This document shows positions 1 through 8,113 of a DNA stretch of 64,000 nucleotides, in pieces. Each line of letters starts with the position of its first letter. The stretch's first letter is position 1. The position numbers and the translations under genes were made by a program. The notes beneath the pieces are model-generated. The model was not told the DNA's origin. It did no database searches and worked only from the letters and a program-made list of their open reading frames with translations. Location of the stretch: assembly GCA_040506195.1 (NCBI GenBank), contig JBEVXH010000012.1, positions 51,441 to 115,440 on the forward strand, given 5' to 3'. This DNA is from Thiodiazotropha sp040506195 (GTDB taxonomy: Bacteria; Pseudomonadota; Gammaproteobacteria; Chromatiales; Chromatiaceae).

Positions 1-102
1 AAGTATTGCAATACCATAAACATACCTGATTGATGGTATGGACCCATCCCACTTCCTCAACGGCGTCAGATTCGCCAGGTCCGTTAAGTTGCCAATATAT
101 GT

Positions 103-131
103 CGCTACCCCTAAATCATTTAGGGGTAGCG
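103..131. terminator. Perfect dyad, possible terminator of the abiE operon
   Basis: Two 14-base arms (103-116 and 118-131) are perfectly complementary around a single base. The site lies about 75 bases past the stop of the minus-strand abiEii gene. There is no clear T tract, so it could be a Rho-independent terminator with a weak tail or a protein-binding palindrome. The rest of 1-205 shows no gene I can support. Confidence 0.4.
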
Positions 132-205
132 AATGCCTATGTCAACCATTGAGGCAACACACTATCGAAGCAAACTTGGCATCTTTCCATTGCGCAGTTC
201 ATCAA

Positions 206-1027
206 TCACCTGCTCGGACAACTCCACGGATCACCTTTGATCCGCGTATTCAATTTTCTCCATACGTGGTTGAATGCATCTATGGCAACGTCATCATCGA
301 ATTGGATGCCAGCAGGTAACAATGGTGCAATGTCATCCGTCAAGCTTCGACGTAGCTTCTCCAGCATGCGCTGTTCAGCATTAGCGCGCGTGATCAGCGT
401 ACCCTCCAGCACCAAATAGTGCTCGAAGCAGGCTATGAGCTTGTCGGGATCCATCGAGAGTTGTCTGAGCCCCTCGTGTAAGTCAAACAGGTCACGGTTC
501 TTACGCCGTTGCAGCAAAGCGCGAAGCTTTGTCCTGAACAATTCCTCCGGTTCGAAAGACGAGATATCGGTTTTCGCCTTGTACCAACTACTGTCAACCT
601 CGAAAGGATACGGTCTAGTGCCATACAGGCTTTCATGCTCGCGGGTATTGATCTCGACTTTCAGCTTGAGCGTAGTTTCTATATCCGCTTCGGGCACAAA
701 CTTGAATACAAGATGCATTGAGTGGCCGGCTTGATTCCGGTTACATTTTCCCAACCAGGAAAGCGCGTTACGAACAGCATCGATAGTAGTACCAATTGGC
801 TCCGGCTGCATTTGTACCAGATCGATGTCTTCTGAGTAGCGCAAAGATTGCCGGAACAGCAGCTTGTTAATGGCTGTGCCGCTACGAAAGGCGATCTTGC
901 CCTCTAACGCTGGTGAATTGAACAGGTCACAAAAGGCGCGCGAGATGATCAGGTCCTGCTCGACCTGTCTCGAATCCGGCCAGGGCGCCTTGCTGCGCCA
1001 CTCCTGGATGTAGGAGTCCGGGATCAA
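206..1027 (-). CDS. abiEii: AbiEii/AbiGii-family nucleotidyltransferase toxin
   Basis: This 273-residue protein has the minimal nucleotidyltransferase core of AbiEii toxins: FRSGTAINKLL near residue 48, followed by RYSEDIDLV, which carries the paired acidic metal ligands. AbiEii is the toxin of the type IV AbiE system; relatives act as bacteriostatic NTP-transferases, some on tRNA, in phage abortive infection. The start overlaps the stop of the upstream antitoxin gene by 4 bases (ATGA type), so the two are translationally coupled. The length is usual for the family and no break is visible. The family call is firm; the target is not known from sequence. Confidence 0.88.
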   Translation of the reverse strand: MIPDSYIQEWRSKAPWPDSRQVEQDLIISRAFCDLFNSPALEGKIAFRSGTAINKLLFRQSLRYSEDIDLVQMQPEPIGTTIDAVRNALSWLGKCNRNQAGHSMHLVFKFVPEADIETTLKLKVEINTREHESLYGTRPYPFEVDSSWYKAKTDISSFEPEELFRTKLRALLQRRKNRDLFDLHEGLRQLSMDPDKLIACFEHYLVLEGTLITRANAEQRMLEKLRRSLTDDIAPLLPAGIQFDDDVAIDAFNHVWRKLNTRIKGDPWSCPSR

Positions 1028-1842
1028 AAGTCGATCTCCACAAGCTCATTGATCACGAGCATCCACTTGGCGTTTTTTTCATGCAGTTCCGCCAGCGCTT
1101 CGGTCAACGGTTTAGCGGATGGGTCCAGGGGCTTCATGGATTTGGCCTTCCTTGCAAACGGTTCCATCGCCTTAGCCTGGCGTGCAAGGCCTGCACGCTC
1201 CAGCAAATATCCCAGCCGGCGCACCGCGGCGTTCTCGTAGGCCAGGGCGGCCTTGGCCAGCTTGTGTGGATCGGCCTTGGCACCGATGTCCTTTGTAACC
1301 TGGGCCACGCCGTTTATGCCGGCAGCCTTGTGGAAGTAGCGGACACAATCCAGGAGGGTTAGCTCCACGCCAGCAGCCTTTGCGAATCCCGCCTCGCTTT
1401 TCATTTGCGCAAGCCAATCAGGCAGATTGGTCTTGGTAAAGGCCGCCGGGGTCTGGTAAATAAACTGGAGGCGGTGGCGGCCGATATCGAACGCCCGCAG
1501 CTGCTTGGGAACGACCACCTGAAAGACCATGGCCGCCTGGTGTGAGGAGCCATGGAAAGCAGCAGCCCGCAACAGCGAGATGCGATAATCGAGCTTGAGG
1601 TATTTCATTAGGGGATCGATCCAGCGCACTGGATCGGGCGCACCGGCCACCCTGTCCTCCGGCCGCAGGATCAGGTAGAAACCTCGACGGGGGGATGCCA
1701 ACCGATGCTTTTTGCTCAATCGGCTGGCCGCGGCAATAAAGGCCTTTGAGCCTAGTCCAAGCGCTTCCAACGCCTCTTCACGAGAGAAGTAGGCCTGGCC
1801 GCGGGAAAGCAGGTCATCGAGATAGTGATCAAGGGAAGTCAT
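1024..1842 (-). CDS. abiEi: AbiEi-family antitoxin / transcriptional autorepressor
   Basis: A 272-residue protein with an N-terminal winged-helix-like region (residues ~1-60, with FSREEALEALGL and RRGFYLIL) and the longer C-terminal domain typical of AbiEi antitoxins. Family members counter AbiEii without direct contact and repress their own operon through the N-terminal domain. It is the first gene of a two-gene operon and overlaps abiEii by 4 bases. An inverted repeat upstream (1852-1890) is the likely operator. The ATG at 1842 sits directly after the predicted -10 element, so the transcript may be leaderless. Confidence 0.87.
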   Translation of the reverse strand: MTSLDHYLDDLLSRGQAYFSREEALEALGLGSKAFIAAASRLSKKHRLASPRRGFYLILRPEDRVAGAPDPVRWIDPLMKYLKLDYRISLLRAAAFHGSSHQAAMVFQVVVPKQLRAFDIGRHRLQFIYQTPAAFTKTNLPDWLAQMKSEAGFAKAAGVELTLLDCVRYFHKAAGINGVAQVTKDIGAKADPHKLAKAALAYENAAVRRLGYLLERAGLARQAKAMEPFARKAKSMKPLDPSAKPLTEALAELHEKNAKWMLVINELVEIDF

Positions 1843-1848
1843 TCCCCG

Positions 1849-1890
1849 TTTATATGCGCAAATCGATAATAATTCAAGATTTTTGCATAT
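1849..1890 (-). promoter_or_regulatory. abiE promoter with overlapping inverted-repeat operator
   Basis: Read on the minus strand there is a TTGAAT -35 (1872-1877) and a TATAAA -10 (1849-1854) with a 17-base spacer. A 13-base imperfect inverted repeat (1852-1864 and 1878-1890; 11 of 13 positions pair) covers both elements. This fits the negative autoregulation known for AbiEi. The distance from the -10 to the ATG at 1842 is about 7 bases, so transcription may start at the start codon itself. Confidence 0.6.
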
Positions 1891-2044
1891 GGCTGGGGCA
1901 GTGAAGACATTCCGAGATATTGAGGTTATGTCTCTGTCGGTGGAACATCGACAACGATCAGCGTGGAACGTGAATGGAACGCAGAGAAATAAAAAAGCCG
2001 TAACATATTGATATAATTACAAGAATTCATGGATTCAGCGAAAA

Positions 2045-2067
2045 TTCAAGTCCTCTCCTCGGCACCA
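2045..2067 (+). repeat. tRNA-Leu 3'-end fragment, putative attachment site (left)
   Basis: The stretch matches the T-loop, T-stem and acceptor 3' strand of bacterial tRNA-Leu, ending CCTCGGCACCA, but no 5' tRNA portion precedes it. Twenty bases (2048-2067) recur with one mismatch at 14849-14868. tRNA 3' ends are classic integrase attachment sites, so the pair may bound an integrated element. The rest of 1891-2403 holds no convincing gene; a 24-codon ORF at 2258 after a GGAGG is too short to support. Confidence 0.55.
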
Positions 2068-2403
2068 TCTTTCCAGACCATCCAAGACAATAAAAAAACA
2101 AAAGAACACACTGTTTTTACAATGATTTTTTTGCGTCTGCAATTTCACTTGGTTGGCTCTCACTCAACCTGCAGGCACAGTATTTGAGTAATTCGCATGG
2201 ATATCCTCCCCGTGTTGCGCATGAGGCGCATGGTGGGAAATTTGGGGAGGACTAGCTATGGAAAATCAATTCAGAAGTGCGCGGGATTTTCATTCCTCAA
2301 TGTACGCGTTTGCAGAGTGGAGTTATGGATAAATCAACTCAGGTCAATTCAAATCTCATAACATCCCCAAAAAAGAGAGCTTCCTAGAGGAGGTTAAACT
2401 TAT

Positions 2404-2634
2404 TAGGGCCTGTTAACACTAATCCAATTGGCCCTGTTGTGCCTGAAAAAGCGCCAATCAAGGCGCACCCCAAGGGCACTTCCTTCGGGGCGCAACCCGA
2501 AGGGCTGGGGCTATTTTTCCGCCCAGCGGCGTTATCATTCGCTCATGTAGCATAACTACACCTCGCTCATTCTGCCTTGCTGGGCAAAAAAATAGTCCCA
2601 GCAGGGCCGATTGGATTAGTGTTAACAGGCCCTA
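2404..2634. mobile_element. MITE-like element, long copy, TA target duplication
   Basis: A 227 bp element (2406-2632) is flanked by TA on both sides and bounded by 31 bp terminal inverted repeats starting GGGCCTGTTAACACTAATCC, with one mismatch. Each terminus is itself a small palindrome (GGGCC...GGCCC). There is no transposase. TA duplication and these features suggest mobilisation by an IS630/Tc1-type transposase. It is inserted in the 3' part of the minus-strand DUF4405 gene. A 94 bp internally deleted relative lies at 7566-7659. Confidence 0.8.
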
Positions 2635-2959
2635 GGATCAGCAGCGAAATCCCAAGGGATACCATGAGTTCCTGCTTGATCTTTAAATGGCCGGCTACCC
2701 GTTCAGCCAAATATTTTTTGAACGATTTCCAATTAAAATACAGGTGCAACACACCGGTAACGATGAACACTCCCCCAAATATCATGTGGATATTGCCCCA
2801 TTGTTCTTTACGAAGACCAACGAGACTCCAGTCCACCCAAAAGGCAACACGTCCTTGAGGGACAATATAGAGAACGATTCCGGTGATGGTCAGAATCAAG
2901 AATGACCAAGTCACAATGAAAGCGATCAACGACCGCTTGGACTGTTTGTTCTTTAACAT
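2567..2959 (-). CDS. DUF4405-type membrane protein, C terminus replaced by a MITE
   Basis: A 130-residue protein with about three membrane segments (residues ~10-32, 55-75, 93-110) and histidines near HMIFGG and GVLHLYFNW, as in DUF4405 proteins, which resemble b-type haem membrane domains. The ATG follows a good GGGAAG ribosome site and lies 25 bases after the sensor kinase stop, so it is the last gene of the PepSY-RR-HK operon. Residues after about 109 are encoded by the MITE. Excising the element plus one TA leaves an open frame that continues for about 16 codons, so the insertion changed the tail of an intact gene. Confidence 0.7.
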   Translation of the reverse strand: MLKNKQSKRSLIAFIVTWSFLILTITGIVLYIVPQGRVAFWVDWSLVGLRKEQWGNIHMIFGGVFIVTGVLHLYFNWKSFKKYLAERVAGHLKIKQELMVSLGISLLILGPVNTNPIGPAGTIFLPSKAE

Positions 2960-2983
2960 CGTTTCTTCTTCCCTGAGAGTCGA

Positions 2984-4321
2984 TCAATCAGTCGCCGGCA
3001 GGTCGAGTTGCACACGTAATCCACCACTATGCGTTCGACCTAAGGCAATCGAGCCACGATAAAGCCCAGCGATATCTTGTACAATATCAAGCCCAAGACC
3101 ACTGCCTGGGATTTTTTCATCAAGTCGGTGCCCGCGTTCCAGGACTTCAGCCTGCCGCTGCTCGGGGATCCCTGGCCCATCATCTTCCACCACGATCAGC
3201 AACCGATCGTCTGTACACACGGCACGAACCAGTACCTGACTACGCGCCCATTTACAGGCGTTGTCGATCAGGTTACCCAGCATCTCTTCCAGATCCTGCG
3301 CCTCACCTCGGAACCAACACTCCTCTGGCACGGAGCGCTGGATCTCAAGATCTCTCTCCTGATATAACCGTTCCATGGAAAAACACAGGTCTTCGATAAT
3401 CCCCTTAACGTCCGTGCGGGCACCAAGAACATCTGCAGTCCCGGCAATCCGTGCCTGAGAGAGATAACTTTCCACGCTGTTTGCCATCGCGGTAGTCTGC
3501 TCCCGGATCACGTGCCCACGCTCGTTTTCAATGGCCTTTGCTTCATTTCGAATCACGGTCAACGGGTTTTTCATAGCATGCGCCAGATTGCCCACCTGGG
3601 TCCTTGCTCGCTCAAGCAAAGCCTTGTTGTGATCCAGCAAGCCGTTGAGCTCACTCACCACCGGCTCGACCTCTACGGGATGATTCTCCGGTAGCCGCTG
3701 TGCTTTTCCTTTTCGAATGTCGCCGAGCGCCTGCTGCAATGCTTGCAACGGGCGCAGGCCGAAGCGCACCTGAAACCACACCACCAGCAGGAGGCCAATT
3801 CCAAGCACTGTCAAGGTGATGGCGACCTGGGCGGTAAATGCCCTTACGTTATCCTCGATATCCACCACGGGTCCGGCGACCACAAAAAGAAGTGGTTTCT
3901 CAGCTTCCGGAAAGGTGATGTTCTGCACCAGAACCTGCAAAGGCTCATCTTCCGGTCCGGAAAACCGTTGAATCTGAGGAATCCCACCAATATGCGGCTC
4001 AGTTACCTTGAGGCTCTCCTTCCAGAGTGAGTCGGAACGGGCCACTGACACACCTGATTGAAGGATCTCCCAGTACCAGCCAGAGTGAGGCCGATTAAAA
4101 CGTGGATCGGATGGACGCCAGGTCATTTGCAGGGCACCTTCCGCTGAAAATTCACTGGCCGATACCAGTTCTTCCAGATGATCGAACAGCAGGGCATCGA
4201 AGCGTTGCTCAATGTGGCCGCGAAACAGAACGACCAGTAACACCGCCGTGACCAACAGCGTCACGCCAATCCAGACAAACGAGGTAGCGACGAGCCGTAA
4301 GGTCAGGGAGTTACGCATCAT
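2984..4321 (-). CDS. Sensor histidine kinase, PhoQ/QseC type
   Basis: A 445-residue inner-membrane kinase: TM1 at ~13-33, a periplasmic sensor of ~130 residues, TM2 at ~165-185, a HAMP-like linker, the H-box LAHAMKNPLTV with His248 as phosphorylation site, then NLIDNACKWA (N box), DDGPGIP (G1) and GSGLGLDIV (G2). The start overlaps the response regulator stop by 11 bases, so they are co-expressed. Its partner is the adjacent OmpR-type regulator. The signal is not evident, though QseC/PmrB-like kinases sense cations, metals or redox cues. A decayed relative of its 3' end lies at 11070-11180. Confidence 0.9.
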   Translation of the reverse strand: MMRNSLTLRLVATSFVWIGVTLLVTAVLLVVLFRGHIEQRFDALLFDHLEELVSASEFSAEGALQMTWRPSDPRFNRPHSGWYWEILQSGVSVARSDSLWKESLKVTEPHIGGIPQIQRFSGPEDEPLQVLVQNITFPEAEKPLLFVVAGPVVDIEDNVRAFTAQVAITLTVLGIGLLLVVWFQVRFGLRPLQALQQALGDIRKGKAQRLPENHPVEVEPVVSELNGLLDHNKALLERARTQVGNLAHAMKNPLTVIRNEAKAIENERGHVIREQTTAMANSVESYLSQARIAGTADVLGARTDVKGIIEDLCFSMERLYQERDLEIQRSVPEECWFRGEAQDLEEMLGNLIDNACKWARSQVLVRAVCTDDRLLIVVEDDGPGIPEQRQAEVLERGHRLDEKIPGSGLGLDIVQDIAGLYRGSIALGRTHSGGLRVQLDLPATD

Positions 4322-4982
4322 CTTCCGGCACCGTCAGCTGGTAACCCAGCCCTCTATGGGTCTTGATAAGACCGGCTCCGAGTTTTTTGCGTAGACGATT
4401 GACCAGAACCTCTATGACATTGGAGTCGCGATCGAAGTCCTGATCATAAAGGTGTTCGGTCAACTCGGTTTTGGATACGACCTGCCCCTCGTGGCGCATC
4501 AGGTGAGCCAGCGTCCGGAACTCAAGGGCGGTCAGCTCGACGGGACAGCCAGCCACCGTTAACCTCGTAGTGCTGACGTCCAGAGTGAGAGGACCACAAT
4601 CCAGCACAGGGCTGGCATGCCCAGAGGAACGCCGAATCAGCGCCTCTACCCGGGCCAGCATCTCCTCCAGTTCGAACGGCTTTGTCAGATAGTCATCTGC
4701 CCCTGCCCGCAGGCCTGCCACCTTTTCCCGCCAGGTGTCGCGTGCAGTCAGGATCAATACCGGCATCTCACGCCCTTTCCGGCGCCACTGCTGAAGTACG
4801 CTCAGCCCATCAAGTTTAGGTAACCCCAAGTCCAGGATAACAACGTCGTATGCCTCATTATCGCCAAGAAACTGACCCTCCACTCCATCGTGCGCCACAT
4901 CAACTACATATTTGGCCTGGCGTAGCGTATCCGAAACCTGCCGGGCGACATCAAGATCATCTTCGACAACAAGCACTCTCAC
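4311..4982 (-). CDS. OmpR/PhoP-family response regulator (PmrA/QseB-like)
   Basis: A 223-residue two-domain regulator. The receiver domain has an acidic pocket at EDD (8-10), phospho-acceptor Asp51 in ILDLGLPKLDG and the conserved Lys in TKPF; a C-terminal winged helix ends in HRGLGYQL. It belongs with the QseB/PmrA/PhoP group. The operon order is PepSY gene, regulator, kinase, DUF4405 gene. Four promoter repeats in this region carry a CTTAAC-N5-CTTAAA direct repeat, the architecture bound by PmrA/QseB regulators, and one lies just upstream of this operon. I infer that they are its targets. Confidence 0.92.
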   Translation of the reverse strand: MRVLVVEDDLDVARQVSDTLRQAKYVVDVAHDGVEGQFLGDNEAYDVVILDLGLPKLDGLSVLQQWRRKGREMPVLILTARDTWREKVAGLRAGADDYLTKPFELEEMLARVEALIRRSSGHASPVLDCGPLTLDVSTTRLTVAGCPVELTALEFRTLAHLMRHEGQVVSKTELTEHLYDQDFDRDSNVIEVLVNRLRKKLGAGLIKTHRGLGYQLTVPEDDA

Positions 4983-5000
4983 AATGACACCCCTCTTCGG

Positions 5001-5375
5001 TCAATTTTCCGGCTTTCCTTTTATCTTTAGCAGTTCCAGATTAATGGCATCGTATTCCAACTTAAGGACACTTCCCTTCTTGGTAAGCAGCTTAACCTCA
5101 TAGATCAAGACATCTCTCTTGCCATATTCCTCTCGTTCAAGTTCCACTTCCAGAATATGTCCTGGGTAAGTCTTATGCACTTGTGCAAGTAGGCTCCGCA
5201 ATGGGGCTACCCCTTCCATATTATTGGTTATTTCCTCGTCTTCGTCAGCCACAGCCCAAGGCGCACTGATGAGCAAACCCATAATCAGCGCAAATACACT
5301 TGCCAGGGAGATCCATCGACGGACCAACAACCACCCTGTCAGCATCGTTCTAGCTGAGCTGTCACTAACAATCAT
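5001..5375 (-). CDS. Exported PepSY-domain protein
   Basis: A 124-residue protein with an N-terminal hydrophobic segment (residues ~22-43, ending WAVADE, a plausible signal peptide) and one PepSY domain near residues 55-120. It is first in the two-component operon, and such small PepSY proteins often sit next to QseBC/PmrAB-like genes, where a periplasmic modulatory role has been proposed. The ATG follows a GGAG eight bases upstream. It is separated from the regulator by 18 bases. Confidence 0.8.
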   Translation of the reverse strand: MIVSDSSARTMLTGWLLVRRWISLASVFALIMGLLISAPWAVADEDEEITNNMEGVAPLRSLLAQVHKTYPGHILEVELEREEYGKRDVLIYEVKLLTKKGSVLKLEYDAINLELLKIKGKPEN

Positions 5376-5410
5376 CTTAAAACTCCATAAGCAAGTCTTC
5401 GGGTTCGCTT

Positions 5411-5526
5411 CATTCTTTCAAACTGAACCTTAACCGTGACTTAAATTCCGTATCAGCATGCCTTCAGGTTGGAGCTCATACACTGAAACTGGGTTAATCA
5501 ACAATCGTATTAGTAGGAGCATAGGG
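5411..5526 (+). promoter_or_regulatory. Promoter repeat copy 1 with PmrA/QseB-like box (5429-5445)
   Basis: The box CTTAAC-N5-CTTAAA at 5429-5445 is followed by a conserved block (TATCAGCAT... and a TACACT -10-like hexamer near 5479) and ends at the ribosome site of the next gene. Three relatives lie at ~5893, ~10643 and ~11321. This copy lies between the divergent PepSY-RR-HK operon and the gene at 5527, so it could also mediate autoregulation. Confidence 0.65.
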
Positions 5527-5820
5527 ATGAATACTGAATGCTTGAAAAGGACCGCTAACGCCGTTGCATTTGGCGCCGCGCTGCTTTCTGGTGCCAATAT
5601 TGCCTGGTCCTCTACATTTGGCTCTGACGATGATCAGGAAACATATCAGCTTACAGCAAAACAGGATACACAAAAGCCATATCAATATGTCGACCTGCAG
5701 AGCGGCGAGGTAATCAAGACATCTACGATGTGGCGATGTAATAACGCCAACGGTAAGAGTATCAAAAAGTATGTGGAACTACCGACGGGCAAGATATTGC
5801 ATTCGAACTGCGGAAAATAA
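5527..5820 (+). CDS. Small exported protein of unknown function
   Basis: I place the start at the ATG at 5527, right after AGGAG, rather than at an upstream in-frame codon inside the promoter repeat. The protein is about 97 residues with a hydrophobic signal-like stretch near 11-30 (AVAFGAALLSGANIAWSS) and a mature part rich in Tyr, Lys and Gln with two Cys (WRCNN and the C-terminal NCGK). I do not recognise a family. It is the first gene downstream of promoter repeat copy 1, which argues that it belongs to the local two-component regulon and acts in the periplasm. Confidence 0.6.
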   Translation: MNTECLKRTANAVAFGAALLSGANIAWSSTFGSDDDQETYQLTAKQDTQKPYQYVDLQSGEVIKTSTMWRCNNANGKSIKKYVELPTGKILHSNCGK

Positions 5821-5892
5821 CCTTCCCTCTGTTGATGCCGCTAATAATGCCAAGCAAATAGCACAGATGTCTGGAAATTTACGCTGAGTTTA

Positions 5893-6011
5893 GTTTCTTT
5901 TTTCAAGCCGCACATTAACCGCAGCTTAAATTCTGTATCAGTATATCTTCAGATTGTGGGTCGTACACTGGAGCTGTATCGATCAACAATCAAATTAACA
6001 GGAGTACAGAT
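5893..6011 (+). promoter_or_regulatory. Promoter repeat copy 2 with PmrA/QseB-like box (5914-5930)
   Basis: The box reads ATTAAC-N5-CTTAAA at 5914-5930, followed by the same downstream block as copy 1 with a TACACT hexamer near 5970. It drives the small membrane gene at 6012 and probably the cytochrome genes behind it. The repeat and the gene after it are duplicated at 11321-11653. Confidence 0.65.
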
Positions 6012-6284
6012 ATGAAACGCATAAACAAACTATTGAAGATAGTAACGATATCTTCGCTTGCTGTCAGCTTCGTATCTTTTGGCATTGCTGCCATAGGTGG
6101 CCTGATCGATAGTCCAGGCCTGATACTTTTTTGGTATCTAGGCCTAGTTGGCCTCTGGACCATACTAATGGCATCTGTTGTGGTCAGTATAATGTTCCTT
6201 TCCTGTTTTGGAGGCAGGCGATTTCAGCAGTATTTCTACCGCTTTATGGGGCATAGGCACTGTCCACCGCATGCAGCCACTTAG
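6012..6284 (+). CDS. Small two-TM membrane protein, paralogue of the pseudogene at 11438
   Basis: A 90-residue protein with two hydrophobic segments (residues ~14-33 and ~38-68) and a basic, His-rich tail (GGRRFQQYFYRFMGHRHCPP). I do not recognise a named family. It follows promoter repeat copy 2 with AGGAG at a good distance and precedes the cytochrome b561 fusion by 43 bases, so it is probably the leading gene of that operon. A shortened, stop-containing copy precedes the reductase operon at 11438. Confidence 0.65.
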   Translation: MKRINKLLKIVTISSLAVSFVSFGIAAIGGLIDSPGLILFWYLGLVGLWTILMASVVVSIMFLSCFGGRRFQQYFYRFMGHRHCPPHAAT

Positions 6285-6327
6285 TATTCGGTAATATCGG
6301 AAAGGAATATTTTCGAGGTCAAATCAA

Positions 6328-7506
6328 ATGTCTCAACTAGAAAAAAGCGGCAGTAAGCGAGAGACAAAGGTGAGGGTGTGGGATATCCCCGTCCGGTTGT
6401 TTCATTGGACTTTGGCCAGTTGCTTCATTATAGCTTGGTTGACCCTCGATAATCGTTACCTGGATATTCATGTATTTGTCGGATACCTGATGGGAGGGCT
6501 GATTCTATTCCGTCTCCTGTGGGGTTTCATTGGCACCCCTTATGCCCGGTTCTGCGACTTCGCTTTCAGCTGGCCTGAGGTGCTGGATTACCTGAAACGG
6601 ATGCTAACTAGACGCCAGCCCCGTTTCCTCGGACATAACCCGGCTGGAAGCTGGGCTATCTACTTACTGTTAATCCTTGGTCTATCTATTACAATCACGG
6701 GCCTGCTCGGCTTTGGCGGCGAGGAACGGCAGGGGCCGTTGACAGGGTGGCTGAATTATCCCCAGGGCGAACTTGTGCTTGAACTCCATGAGTGGCTGTC
6801 TTGGCTGATGCTGGGGATGGTCATTATCCATTTGATGGGTGTCCTGGTAGAAAGTCTGTTGCAGCGGGAGAACCTGGTGGTTGCTATGTTGACAGGCTTC
6901 AAGCCGTCCGTAGTCGGTGCAGTTTCTTCCGCATCCCACTGGAAGACTGGCGCCACGATGCTGGGTACTATCATCGTTGCTAGTCTGTACTGGTTTCAGG
7001 GCCATCTGACAGAGACGCCGGACCGACCCTATCAGCCTTTTCATGGGCCGACACTACCCGATAATCCACTCTGGCGCGAAGAGTGCGGCTCTTGCCACCT
7101 CGCCTTCCATCCCAGTCTCCTGCCTGCGCGTTCCTGGAAAGCCATGATGGAGGGGCAGGCATCGCATTTTGGAGAGGATCTGTTTCTTGAGCAGGACACC
7201 ATAAAAGAGATTGAGAACTTCCTGGTGAAAAACGCCGCAGAACAGAAGTCGACCGAGGCGGCCTGGAAGATCAACCGCAGCATACCGAAGACAGCAACGC
7301 TGCTAAATATCATAGAAACACCCTACTGGAAAGAGAAACACCAGGAGATCTCTGATGCAGCATGGGAGCACCCAAAGGTCAATGGCAAGGTTAATTGTGC
7401 GGCATGCCATATGGATGCCGAGGCAGGCACCTTTGAAGATGCTGCCATGCATATTCCGGATGACACTGAAGCAATGGTAATAAATAGCACATTTTTTCAG
7501 TTTTGA
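6328..7506 (+). CDS. Cytochrome b561-domain / diheme cytochrome c fusion protein
   Basis: A 392-residue protein. Residues ~15-185 form a four-helix b-type cytochrome domain (VRVWDIPVRLFHW at the start, conserved membrane histidines). A further TM segment near 205-225 leads into a periplasmic domain like the diheme cytochrome DHC, with CGSCH at ~253 and CAACH at ~357. It should pass electrons from the membrane quinol side to periplasmic c haems. In other proteobacteria DHC, SHP and cytochrome b561 are encoded together; here a fused DHC and a free DHC coexist. The C terminus is close to a MITE at 7566 but appears complete. Confidence 0.85.
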   Translation: MSQLEKSGSKRETKVRVWDIPVRLFHWTLASCFIIAWLTLDNRYLDIHVFVGYLMGGLILFRLLWGFIGTPYARFCDFAFSWPEVLDYLKRMLTRRQPRFLGHNPAGSWAIYLLLILGLSITITGLLGFGGEERQGPLTGWLNYPQGELVLELHEWLSWLMLGMVIIHLMGVLVESLLQRENLVVAMLTGFKPSVVGAVSSASHWKTGATMLGTIIVASLYWFQGHLTETPDRPYQPFHGPTLPDNPLWREECGSCHLAFHPSLLPARSWKAMMEGQASHFGEDLFLEQDTIKEIENFLVKNAAEQKSTEAAWKINRSIPKTATLLNIIETPYWKEKHQEISDAAWEHPKVNGKVNCAACHMDAEAGTFEDAAMHIPDDTEAMVINSTFFQF

Positions 7507-7563
7507 TTCAGCTCTCTTCAGTAATCTTTTTAACCAGGGCCAGATGAATTTTCAACGATCTAC

Positions 7564-7661
7564 TAGGGCCTGTTAACACTAATCCAATTGGCCCTGTTGT
7601 GCCTTGCTGGACGAAAAAATAGTCCCAGCAGGGCCAATTGGATTAGTGTTAACAGGCCCTA
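7564..7661. mobile_element. MITE-like element, short copy, TA target duplication
   Basis: A 94 bp element (7566-7659) is flanked by TA and has the same 31 bp termini as the copy at 2406-2632. The interior is a deletion derivative of the long copy, the join lying at a short TGCCT repeat. It sits between the cytochrome b561 fusion and the SHP-like gene, where it could form a strong hairpin in the transcript. Confidence 0.8.
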
Positions 7662-7682
7662 ACAAATAAATGCGGAGATATC

Positions 7683-8084
7683 ATGAATAGGAAACTTTTT
7701 GGCATTGCGGCATTGTTGGTTGCGATACCATTCTATGCCCAGGCCGATGCAGTCTCGGAATTGGAGACTGAATATCAAAGCCAGGGCGCCGGACCGTTCA
7801 GCACAGCTGCGGGAGAGGCGCTGTGGAACAAAACCTTTGTCGATGCTAAGACCGGCAAAGAGCGTAACTGCACCACCTGTCATACCACCGACCAGACAAA
7901 GCGAGGAAAACATGCGCGTACCGGCAAGGTTATTGAACCCATGGCGCCTTCAGTGAACCCGAAGCGCCTTACCAAAGTAAAAAAGATCAAGAAGTGGTTT
8001 ATCCGCAATTGTAAATGGACTCTGGGCCGGGAGTGCACCGCTCAGGAAAAAGGCGATCTACTGGCCTTTCTCAAGAATCTTTAA
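7683..8084 (+). CDS. SHP-like monohaem cytochrome c (DUF1924)
   Basis: A 133-residue exported cytochrome: signal peptide ~1-20 (ending YAQADA), CTTCH haem-binding motif near residue 63, and a C-terminal AQEKGDLLAFLKNL helix typical of small c cytochromes. It matches the DUF1924 family related to sphaeroides haem protein (SHP), an oxygen-binding c-type haem protein reduced by DHC. The genes around it encode a DHC, a cytochrome b561 and a b561-DHC fusion, which supports this reading. The MITE at 7566-7659 lies just upstream, so its expression may be altered. Confidence 0.82.
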   Translation: MNRKLFGIAALLVAIPFYAQADAVSELETEYQSQGAGPFSTAAGEALWNKTFVDAKTGKERNCTTCHTTDQTKRGKHARTGKVIEPMAPSVNPKRLTKVKKIKKWFIRNCKWTLGRECTAQEKGDLLAFLKNL

Positions 8085-8113
8085 GCAAGCTAATCAATAA
8101 ATAGAGGTGTACT

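Noticed and set aside
2258..2332. 24-codon ORF after a GGAGG
   Set aside because: Too short to support; the preceding bases resemble the end of the DHC gene (GGGAGGACTAG) and may be a relic of it.
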